From positions 62,001-126,000 of the forward strand of contig VZSE01002351.1 of the NCBI GenBank assembly GCA_013398275.1: DNA of 64,000 nucleotides, in the 5' to 3' direction. The translations under genes and the position numbers were made by a program. Shown in pieces: positions 49,601 through 57,850 of the stretch. Position 1 is the first letter of the stretch; each line of letters starts with the position of its first letter. This stretch comes from Promerops cafer (taxonomy: Eukaryota; Chordata; Aves; Passeriformes; Nectariniidae). The notes under the pieces were generated by a model. The model was not told where the DNA came from, did no database searches, and worked only from the letters and a program-made list of their open reading frames with translations.

Positions 49601-52600
49601 AAAATGCAGGTTACAGCATGTTGAAAATAACTCATCCTAGGATTGTAGGAATGCTGAAATGGCTTATTGAGTGGATGTTGCAGAAGAGAAGAGGAAGAGC
49701 GAAGGCGGCGTGAAGAGGAGGAGCGGGAGCGGTTACAAAAGGAAGAAGAAAAACGTAGGCGAGAAGAAGAGGAGAGACTGAGAAGGGAAGAAGAGGAGAG
49801 GAGGAGAATAGAGGAGGAACGGCTTCGGATGGAGCAGCAGAAGTGAGTAGTGGAAACAACACTTAAAAGAAAATAACTGCCCTGCACTTGAGGCAATTGT
49901 ATACTTGGAATATACAGTTCTAATTATATTTCACTGTTCGCATCGCATCCAGATGCTGATAACACAGATCTGACTTTAGTATTTAAGAGAATAGTAAAGC
50001 TGTTCCACATCAATCAGCAACTATTTTCCACCATAAAAATGTCTTTGGAGGGGGTGTCTCTGAAGTAGATCCTGTGCTTGCTATATAGTGGTTTTGAGAA
50101 GGGAGCAGATAATTAAACCACAAGCTTTGCTGCTTGTTTAACATGGTGAGAGCCAGAGGAGTGTAAGAGACAGACATAAATTTATATATATGCAATAAAA
50201 AGTGTTGCACAGTGCTAAGTAACAAGAAGTGTGGTATACCTTGAAGTTGAGGGGGTTTTTCATATGAATGGGAGCTGTGTATTAAGTGGTCAGAGCAGGT
50301 TACAGAGATAAAGACTTTAGACAGAAAAGGAATATGGATACCAAGTGTATCTAAACTGGTCATAGTTAGCTGAAAAGTGGTAAATCCTGCTCTTTGGGAT
50401 ATTAGACTAGTCTAATACTGATGCTTTAGAACATGATTTTTGGGGATTGAGGAAGAGTGAGAAGGAAAGAATTTTTCTTGCAATTGTGTGATACTTCTTC
50501 CTTCCCCTGAAACATTGATAGCTGGTCACTGATGGATGTAACGTGAGACACCCTGGATCTATCTTGTCATTTAGCCGTAGAATTTCTGTTAGCTCTTTAT
50601 AGAGAGGACAAAACCAGCCTGTGTATATGTAACTCATGTGTTCCTGCTGAAGTTTCAGCAGTTGAGTTTACTGGAGATGCAGATGCCCCATCTGGCAGCT
50701 TTTTTTTTTTTTTTTTTTTTTTTNGTTCCTGAATTAGACCACTGCCAGTCATGTTTTTCATATTTGTTTGCATACCAACCAGGAGAACAGAGATAGTTAT
50801 GTGGTGTGTTTTTCTTAGATTCACCAAAAAGCATTGGTGTGCTATGCCACAGCAGGTTTGTTCCTACTGAGATTTGTAGGTCTGCTGGAAGGATGATTTC
50901 TGGAAAAAGCATATGTGGGTTTCTTCCTTTGCTTGTTTGAGAAGTTTAGTCACGTGGGTTTTGTGTAGCACTACCTCTTTATCAGACTACAGATTGAAAA
51001 TTATGTAAGATCTCTTGTTGTTTTAACGTTTGATGTTTCCAAACACTGGGTGGAAAATGTTGCTCCCTTCTTTATGTTCTCAGCGTATTTTTAGGCAAAA
51101 CTCACATCTGCCTTAGCTCTGGGTGCTGGTCCATTACGTAGATTTATTTCAGTTGGGTTTTGCAGAATGGAATTAAGTGGTGTAAGTGGCCTCAAAGGCA
51201 GTGAAGTGCAGGGCTTCCCCAGTGGCTGAGCAGGTGGTAAGGCCGTGCTGTGCTCCCCGTGCTGTGCAGGCAGCAGATCATGGCAGCGCTGAACTCGCAG
51301 ACGGCCGTGCAGTTCCAGCAGTACGCGGCCCAGCAGTATCCCGGCAACTACGAGCAGCAGCAGATCCTCATCCGGCAGCTCCAGGAGCAGCACTACCAGC
51401 AGTACATGCAGCAGCTCTACCAGGTCCAGCTGGCACAGCAGCAGGTATGGCTGGGGAACCTGGGCTTTGTGACCCAGGCTGTCACTGGGGAACGTGGGCT
51501 TTGTGACCCGGGCTGTCACTGGGACGCATTATCTTATCTGCTGTTATCTCCTTGAAAAGATAATTGCCATGGGGACAGCTACCATGCTAGTGACTAATGC
51601 TGCTTCAGATTCAATCACCAAAGCCCCTTTATTTGTTTCATCTTTTGGAGTAGTTTTCTGAAGCAGCTGCTAATTAAGAAAACACGAAGCAGTCTTTACT
51701 AATGTCTTGGTTCAGTGTTATTATTAGAGACGAAATGCGAACCGCTCTGCTGCAGCACTGGTGATGTGTGTGTGTAATTTAGTGGCATACCAGTGCATCT
51801 GAGCACAAACAGACCTCTTCAGATGACTCTCCTGAAGTCAGTGCAGAGCAGCAGGCTGTGATCAGCCCTGTGTTTCTAGCTGAGCATGCATATGCAGCAC
51901 TGTAGCTTCACTGCTGGGTTGGAGGTTGCTTCTCCCTGCCAGCCTGGGCACTGCAGACTTCTCTCTCCTTTTGCACCTATTTGTCTGGCTTCATCAGGTA
52001 CTAATACCTAACTAACAACTTTCCTGTTAAGTCATTTGTATTTTGTGGAGGCTGATGCCCTCAGTAAAGGAATGTCCAGGGAAGGGAGCCATGTGAACCT
52101 CATCAAGGCCCCTGCAGTGGGCCAAGTCAGGGCACTCCCCAGTATCAGTACAGTCTTGGGGGTGAATGGGTTGAGGGGTGTCCTGCAGAGCTGAACTGGT
52201 GAGTGTAACACTGGTTATGAGCTGGCAATGGACTTTGGCAGCTCAGGAAGTAATTTGTATCCTGGGATGCAGGAAAACAAGTGTGGCCAGAAGATTGAGG
52301 GAGAGAGGTGATTCTCCTCCTCTGCTCTGCTCTCATGGCACCCCACCTGCAGTGCTGCATCCAGCCCTGGGGTCCCCAACACAAGAAGGATGTGGAGCTG
52401 TTGGAGCAAGTCCAGAGGAGGCCACGAAGATGCTCAGAGAGCTGGAGCACCTCTGCTGTGAAGACAGGCCGAGAGAGCTGGGGCTGTGCAGCCTGGAGAA
52501 AAGAAGGCTCTGGGGAAACCTCACTGCAGCCTTTCAGTACCTAAAGGAGGTTTATAAGAAACACAAAGAAAGACCTTTTTACCAGGGCCTGTAGTGACAG

Positions 52601-55600
52601 GACAAAGGGCAAAGGTTTTCATCTGCGAGAGTGTAGGTCTAGATTGAACATAAGAAGCTTCCAGAGAAGCTGTGGAAGCCCCATCCCAGGAAGTGCTCAT
52701 GGACAGGTTTGATGGAGCTTTGAGCAGCCTGGTCTAGTGGAAGGTGTCTGTTCCCATGGCAGGGGTGTGGAACTAGATGATCTTTCTAGCTCCCTTCTAA
52801 GCCAAACCACGATTGGATGGAGCTGAAGTGGTGTAGGAAAGGCAGAGACTTTATGCCCTGTTACAATTGCTCTTTGGACTTCCCTCACGTAGCTTCCATA
52901 ACACTTCTGAGGAATACTTTTTTTGGATGCCTGTGAGTCAGCTGCACTGGGATCTGTTAGTGCAGTTAGAAAGTGCTGTTCTGCTTACAGATCAGCTTCT
53001 GATGCAATTAATCTTGGAAGGACTGTGTGCAACAGTTTTGTAGAAAAGTTCACACCACCTTTCTCTCAGTGCACAAAACTGCTGTAGTAGGTAGTGAAAT
53101 CTGAACAGCATCTGTGCAATTGCTTAAATTTGAAATCTAAACTGTTATTTTTTTATATTGTCTTCATATTCTTGCAGGATACCTATATTCCATTTGCTCG
53201 TCAAAATCTTGTGATTATTAGGTTATCCTTTAAAGTGGCACTGTCTCTTATATTTTTTCCTTGTCCCAGCAAAAAAGCCTGTGTTGTCTCTCTGGACTGA
53301 TAACGAGGGACAGGGAGGTTGCTCAAGAGAGTTCTCTGTTTAACTCATAAATTGGCAAGTAGCTATTAGACCTTCAATAGTCAGCTCTTTTTAGAGCTGG
53401 TTGAGCTCAGGCTGGATGGAACCCTTCCAGCCAGCAAAAAAAAAAAAAACCCAGCAAACAAGTCACACTTCCACCTTTGATAGAAATGTTACAGGAATGA
53501 AAAACTTCCATAGTTAAGTGCAAGAGTTTGTGTGTACTGTAATTAATTTGAAAGTTGGATTTTTTTTTCATTCAGGTTGTATCCACCAGCCTAGCACCAA
53601 GTGGCTTCACATCCCTTGGGACTGAGTAGGTGTAACTGGTTGATGTGTGCTGCTTCTGGTCTTTTGGGTCGAGCCCCCTTGCAGGGTGAAGGGGGAGGTT
53701 TTTTCTTTAAATGGTACCTTCTGCTGGAGGGTGTAAAACTAGCATCTTGTGAGGGTTTGGTTGTACTTGACTGAAATTCCTGTTGTTTTAGGCAGCCTTA
53801 CAGAAGCAGCAGGATGCAGTGGTGGCAGCGACAGGGACACCCCTACCTACTGCATCAAAGGTGAACACCCCTGCCCCAGGGGACACCCCATCCATTAATG
53901 GGCAGGCCAGTGCACATGCAGACAGCCCTGAAAAAGAGTTGGATCCAGAGGTTTTGGAAGAAGCACTGGAGAATGGACCAAAAGGTGGGACTAGATGAAT
54001 TTCTTAATTAAAAATAAATAGCAAAAGCCTTTCTTAGGGTTCAGGTGTCTTAAGTAGGGTTACTGTGGTTCTTTGTTTGGCTTCATTTGCCTATGGAAAA
54101 GCCAGGTTTGATTCCTAGGGCTGCTATCTCTTATGGGAGAATAATATTGCATAGGCAGAGCTTTGGGAGGGGAGGGAAAGAGGAAGCAGCAAAAGCATTT
54201 CAGCAAAGCTGATGGGATCCAGAACCTCCTGTAACTCTAGAGTTGCAGGAAAGGAGCATAAAAGTTCTAGCACAAAGCTGTTCTGGGCAGAAATGTGCTC
54301 AGTTTTATTTGAACTGGGTCAGAGCTGTTTAAAGATCCTTCCAGTGAAGGGTTCTGTGCAATATAAACCTCTCACCTGTAGCAGTACATTTGCCTTCTGA
54401 GGCTTTTCTGCATAAGCACTGTTGGTTTAAATGTGGTGGATGGGTGAACTGGTACCATTTAGTAGTGTTAAAACTAAATTTGCACTGGTTCACACATCCT
54501 TTCAGAGCTGAAACTTGCTGCTTCTGTTAAAAAAAAAAAATTACCTGGAAGCAACTTTAACACTTGGGGCCCTCAAGTGCTCCTAAGGCACACTTAAGTA
54601 TGCAGCATAAATAACTGAAACAAAGCCTAACTGGAGTATTTCCTCCCCTCTCTCCAGATTCTGTCCCAGTGATTGCTGCCCCATCCATGTGGACACGACC
54701 CCAGATAAAAGACTTCAAGGAAAAAATCAGTCAGGATGCAGACTCTGTGATCACAGTGGGCCGAGGAGAAGTGGTCACAGTCAGAGTACCAACTCATGAA
54801 GAGGGGTCTTACCTCTTTTGGGAGTTTGCTACAGACAATTATGACATTGGTTTTGGGGTGTATTTTGAATGGACAGACTCCCCTAACACTGCAGTCAGTG
54901 TGCATGTCAGCGAGTCCAGTGATGATGAGGAGGAAGAGGAAGGTAAGCATGTTAATGTGTGTAACCTGTCAGAGTTTGCTGTGAGGGAAACCCCCACTGA
55001 TGGCCTTGTGTAATCTCCTGCTTTTCCTGGCTTCCATCTGGCTGGAGTCATGTGTTCAGTTTTGAACAGGAGCTGCAGTTCTGCAAGTAACTTCAGTCCC
55101 CTGCTTGGATCACAGACAGGTCAAAGCAGCTGAGGCTGGGGAAATCCTTTTCCTAAGCCAGCTACTCAGTAAACTAAACTGAAACCCATGCTGTAACAGG
55201 GCACAGTGGATCTGCACTCTGAAACCTTAGGAAAAATCCTGTCCTGCTGTTTGAGAGATGTTTCTAGGGAGGAAGTCTCCTGGAGGCTGCAGCAAAACAG
55301 CTTCAGAGAACAAGTCCTGATAGTGGCCGAGACACAGGTCACAGCTTTTGCCTGTGGAGGAGTCTAGCATACCATCACAAAACTGTTTTGAAAGGAGCAC
55401 GTGATTTGCTTGGAAGGAGCTGCCCTGACCTAGGAAGCAGTGGCTTTCTGGGAATCACTACCAAGTAATCTGTGATAGTCAGTATGTCACATCAGTGGCT
55501 GTCAGTGGTGGGTGATTGTCTCACTGAAAACTAGAGTTTGGCATCTCCACAAAGTGACCTGGCTGTGCTGGGGAGATGGGTGGGGTGAGTTTTAATATCA

Positions 55601-56012
55601 AACTTAAAATCATGATTAAGTGAGCATGCTTGCTGTTCCTGCTGCTTCTGAGTGCTTCAGCCCCAGCCTTGGTATGAATCCCCTGCGACTCCTCTCATTC
55701 CTAAACTAACAAAGAGGGCCTTGTCCCCTAGAGGTTAGTCTGACTTTCTCTCATAAGCATCCACCCATGTTCACTGACACCTCTTTTTTTTCCCTTGCAG
55801 AAAACACTAGCAGTGAAGAAAAAGCCAAAAAGAATGCCAACAAGCCTCAGCTAGATGAAATAGTGCCTGTGTACAGACGAGACTGTCATGAAGAAGTGTA
55901 TGCTGGCAGCCACCAGTACCCGGGGAGAGGAGTTTATCTTCTTAAATTTGACAACTCCTACTCTCTATGGAGGTCAAAAACAGTTTACTACAGAGTTTAT
56001 TATACTAGATAA
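40559..56012 (+). CDS. ACBD3: ACBD3 (GCP60), Golgi acyl-CoA-binding/GOLD-domain scaffold; eight coding exons
   Basis: ACBD3 is a cytosolic Golgi-membrane adaptor that binds giantin and recruits PI4KB, linking Golgi structure and phosphoinositide supply. Readable exons: 40559-40665 (cut by a gap), 47652-47793, 48825-48965, 49684-49842, 51270-51444, 53792-53984, 54658-54942 and 55801-56012 (stop TAA 56010-56012), all with AG/GT borders and matching phases. About 470 of an expected ~530 residues are visible. In order: N-terminus MAAVLSSDRLEVSVDGLTLS; acyl-CoA-binding domain from exon 2 into exon 3 (its first helix lost in the gap); a Glu/Arg coiled coil in exon 4; a Gln-rich region in exon 5; a variable linker in exon 6; and the GOLD domain in exons 7-8 ending VYYRVYYTR. 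It agrees closely with the human protein as I remember it, except in the linker. The ATG has G at -3 and G at +4. Confidence 0.97.
40666..40715. other. ACBD3: 50-N gap inside ACBD3 exon 1
   Basis: Exactly 50 Ns. The missing coding sequence should run from the variable region through the first helix of the acyl-CoA-binding domain to a GAA codon split before exon 2. That is around 180-220 bases by comparison with human, and no frame to the right of the gap supplies it. The N count is therefore a placeholder. Confidence 0.85.
41106..41360 (+). mobile_element. CR1 LINE 3' end, plus strand, well preserved
   Basis: Contains TGAGCTGTGCCAAGGGAAGT, TTAGGTTGGACATTACAAAG, GGAATGGGCTGCCCAGGGAG and GTTGGACTCGATGGTCTCAG. 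It ends in the CR1-type terminal repeat ATTCTGTGATTCTGTG at 41344-41359. Close to the avian CR1 pattern as I remember it, so probably one of the younger copies here. It lies in ACBD3 intron 1. Confidence 0.95.
45752..45930 (-). mobile_element. Diverged CR1 LINE relic, minus strand
   Basis: GGATCACAGACTTGGGGTGG then GAAGGGACTCCTGG, with AACCTGTTCCAGTGTTCGAT further on. This follows the reverse CR1 3' end, but with many changes and losses, so it is an old copy. Followed by an A-rich stretch up to about 45990. Confidence 0.75.
47652..47793 (+). CDS. ACBD3: ACBD3 exon 2: acyl-CoA-binding domain
   Basis: Two bases complete Glu, 46 codons follow, and AG is carried over. It encodes KDGKAFHPTYEEKLKLVALH then KQVLLGPYNPDTCPEVGFFD. 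The Tyr/Lys-rich helix 2 and the KQ...GPYN loop are typical ligand-site elements of acyl-CoA-binding domains. Confidence 0.97.
47794..48824 (+). other. ACBD3: ACBD3 intron 2
   Basis: 1.0 kb intron with donor GTAAAA and acceptor TCTCTCTCTCAG. Nothing else recognised. Confidence 0.85.
48825..48965 (+). CDS. ACBD3: ACBD3 exon 3: end of acyl-CoA-binding domain
   Basis: Encodes KEWAALGNMSKQKAMTEFVK, then LLHRCCHLFSTYVTSHKIEK and EEQEKKR. This is the last helix of the domain followed by the start of the charged coiled coil. The phases (1 base in, 2 out) match its neighbours. Confidence 0.97.
48966..49683 (+). other. ACBD3: ACBD3 intron 3
   Basis: About 720 bases, GTAACA donor, GTTGCAG acceptor. 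Nothing else recognised. Confidence 0.85.
49684..49842 (+). CDS. ACBD3: ACBD3 exon 4: Glu/Arg-rich coiled coil
   Basis: Fifty-two codons, nearly all Glu, Arg or Lys (REEEERRRREEEERERLQKE, then EEKRRREEEERLRREEEERR), ending RMEQQ plus AA. It forms a long charged helix or coiled coil. The donor is AA|GTGAGT, and the split lysine codon is completed by G of exon 5. Purine-rich on this strand, so long open frames on the other strand here are artefacts. Confidence 0.97.
49843..51269 (+). other. ACBD3: ACBD3 intron 4
   Basis: Contains a run of about 24 T (50700-50723) followed by a single N at 50724, i.e. a homopolymer at a contig join. No gene or CR1 seen. Confidence 0.8.
51270..51444 (+). CDS. 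ACBD3: ACBD3 exon 5: Gln-rich region
   Basis: One base completes Lys, then 58 codons: QQIMAALNSQTAVQFQQYAA, then QQYPGNYEQQQILIRQLQEQ and HYQQYMQQLYQVQLAQQQ. This Gln-rich helical region binds PI4KB in the human protein. The donor GTATGG is weaker than the usual GTAAGT. Confidence 0.97.
51451..51518 (+). repeat. 34-base tandem duplication next to an ACBD3 donor
   Basis: Units 51451-51484 and 51485-51518 both read CTGGGGAAC.TGGGCTTTGT then GACCC.GGCTGTCA, with only two differences. Begins six bases after the exon 5 splice border. Confidence 0.9.
52210..52817 (+). mobile_element. CR1 LINE 3' fragment, about 600 bases, plus strand
   Basis: Contains GTGGCCAGAAGATTGAGGGA, TGGGGTCCCCAACACAAGAA, GTTGGAGCAAGTCCAGAGGA, GCCTGGAGAAAAGAAGGCTC and AACTAGATGATCTTTCTAGC in the CR1 order: last part of ORF2 and the 3' UTR. 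The terminal repeats are worn. Open frames here are remnants, not host genes. Confidence 0.93.
53792..53984 (+). CDS. ACBD3: ACBD3 exon 6: variable linker
   Basis: Sixty-four codons plus one base. It begins AALQKQQDAVVAATGTPLPT and ends EALENGPK before GTGGGA. The middle (Pro/Thr/Ser/Ala-rich, KVNTPAPGDTPSINGQ) differs strongly from the mammalian protein, while both ends are conserved: a flexible linker between the Gln-rich region and GOLD. Confidence 0.95.
53985..54657 (+). other. ACBD3: ACBD3 intron 6
   Basis: About 670 bases. A12 run near 54530-54540, acceptor CTCTCTCCAG. Nothing else seen. Confidence 0.85.
54658..54942 (+). CDS. ACBD3: ACBD3 exon 7: first part of GOLD domain
   Basis: Encodes SVPVIAAPSMWTRPQIKDFK, then EKISQDADSVITVGRGEVVT and VRVPTHEEGSYLFWEFATDN, ending with an acidic run (SESSDDEEEEE). 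This is the beta-sandwich GOLD domain that binds giantin in the human protein. Donor GTAAGC. Confidence 0.97.
54943..55800 (+). other. ACBD3: ACBD3 intron 7
   Basis: About 860 bases with a long pyrimidine tract before CAG at 55798-55800. Nothing else recognised. Confidence 0.85.
55801..56012 (+). CDS. ACBD3: ACBD3 exon 8: end of GOLD domain and stop
   Basis: Two bases complete Glu, then NTSSEEKAKKNANKPQLDEI, VPVYRRDCHEEVYAGSHQYP and GRGVYLLKFDNSYSLWRSKT, ending VYYRVYYTR and TAA. The GVYLLKFDNSYSLW motif and the final YYRVYY strand are hallmarks of GOLD domains. Confidence 0.98.
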
Positions 56013-57850
56013 AGGTGTGGCTGTGTCTGAGGCTGGGCTGTGCAGAAGATGTCATTTTATTTGGGATTTTCTTCAAGCATAATGGATCCTTTTGAGTCTG
56101 TGTTTCATCCTGTCTGTATCTATATGGTTTGTGTGAACTTTTAACAAGTAGACACTGGGATCTTCCTGCTCCATGACACTAATGCATATTGCATTGGGCT
56201 TAACACAGGATCTCCCTAACCTTTTTGGGGATTGGAGTCGTTGGCTCCAGTGCTGAGGTCACATCAATTGCACTTGTTAAAGCCTCATGAAAAAGGGGGA
56301 GGGAGTTGCTGGCTCACTGGCTGGGTGATCTGATGTTTCCAGGTCTGGATGCCTTGAATAACTCGTTGATGGTTAATTTAAAGGTCCCATCAGTAACTGG
56401 TAGATTTGGATGCAGTTTGCTGTGTAGCAAGTTTCTCTTAACTGTAATTGAATGTCAGATTTTTTACACCATTAAAACTTGAAACTTTAAGTTTATGCAG
56501 TTTAGAAACAAGTTGTCTCACTTCTGTCCTCATCAAAGAAGAAACATTCAGTTCCTTAAACCAGTGTAGTGTGTAAGACAAGGATGAACAACATCCTGAA
56601 AGTACAGCAAATAACCTCTTCTGAAGGTGTAAGCTGAGTGATGTTTAAAAGTACGTGTAACAAGAAGAACCTTAATCTCTTTGATGCAATTGACTTCGAA
56701 CAGGACACAGACTAGTCCTAAGTTTAATGGGGTTTTTAATGGTGTAGACTAAAAAAAAAAGGCTACAAACTTGAAACCAGTTTTGTAAGACCTGAATACA
56801 CATGTTGTTCGTCTGGAGAGCAGTCAGTCACTTTGATAGAGTATAGGAGTTAATGTTGCACTAATGATGGAAATCACTGCCACTCCATTTTAGTCTGAAC
56901 TGGTGATAGTGGGGTGCAAACTTTCTGCTTTAATTTGTAACTGTGGGCAGAAAGGCCAGGTGCACATAGAGATATTTAACGTAGCTTTAATCTCAATTTC
57001 TTATGGTTTGGTTGGGGCATTTTGTACTTCGTGTAGTGACAAAACAGTGCAGGTGTCTCCTTGGCTTGAGGCTGCAGTAAGAATCCACTCCCCTGGAGCC
57101 CAGGGGTGACGTGTTGCAATAATGACTTGTGCAAGTGCTCTCTGCATGGGTGATGCACCTTGTTACTGAAAGGAAATGGTTGCTTTGGGTCTCAGACCAG
57201 CTCCTGCAGTCAGGCTTCCATGGACCAGCTGCAGCATGTGCAGTTCCAGGGCAAATGATGTTGGTTGAGTTGGCGGGGTTTGTTTGAACAGTCAGTTTGT
57301 ACATACATGATACTTTACTTTTCTCATACCAACCATGGAGATACTTCTCCTAGAGTGCTTAACTTGTCATCTGGCTTTTTGGGTCAGCAACACCGTACCA
57401 GCTTACAGCTAGTTAGTGCTGCTTTATCCAAAAACACTGTACAATGTTCTGCTCTTGTGTACATACAGTATATAAACCATGAATTTAGAAAGTACCTTGC
57501 TTTTAAAGAAAACTGTATTTAATGTAAAAAAAAAAAAAAAGAAAAACAACAAAAAAAAAAACTTTTAAAAAGGCAGGCACTAATATATATCTTCTGGTCT
57601 TCAAATTACTTTTTTTTTTTTTGGTCCATACAAAAATGTTACAACTTTTTCCTCTAAGAATATCTGTTCTTGGGAGCGGTGTTTGTTGCTTTAAATGGCA
57701 GCACTTACTGTCATGTGTTGGATGCTAGAACTTCTAAGTTTTCAGACTTTTTTTTATTGCCTCTGGCTGTTGATAGTACAGTACAAGTGCGATTTCAAGA
57801 TACCTTGAGATAGTATTTAATCCTAATTAAAACACATTTATCTGTAATGC
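56013..57850 (+). other. ACBD3: ACBD3 3' UTR (end inferred)
   Basis: Follows the stop, AT-rich, about 1.84 kb. It contains A-rich tracts (57526-57540 and 57551-57561) followed 48 bases later by T13 (57610-57622). The likely end is after ATTAAA at 57826-57831. An earlier ATTAAA near 56470 could give a short form. Confidence 0.7.
57826..57831 (+). terminator. ACBD3: Candidate ACBD3 poly(A) signal ATTAAA
   Basis: Variant hexamer followed within 20-35 bases by TGTAATGCTGTTGGCTTTTT, a good GT/T-rich downstream element. Confidence 0.6.

Larger units (their letters stand above)
51445..53791 (+). other. ACBD3: ACBD3 intron 5
   Basis: 2.3 kb with the 34-base duplication at its start, a 600-base CR1 in the middle, an A-run near 53437-53449, and acceptor TTGTTTTAG at 53783-53791. 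No other gene recognised. Confidence 0.85.

Noticed and set aside
49588..49896. Ser/Leu-rich minus-strand frames opposite ACBD3 exon 4
   Set aside because: Mirror of the Glu/Arg codons of the coiled-coil exon; no independent signal.
52178..52594. 138-codon plus-strand frame and overlapping frames
   Set aside because: Lie within the CR1 fragment; worn retrotransposon sequence, not a host gene.
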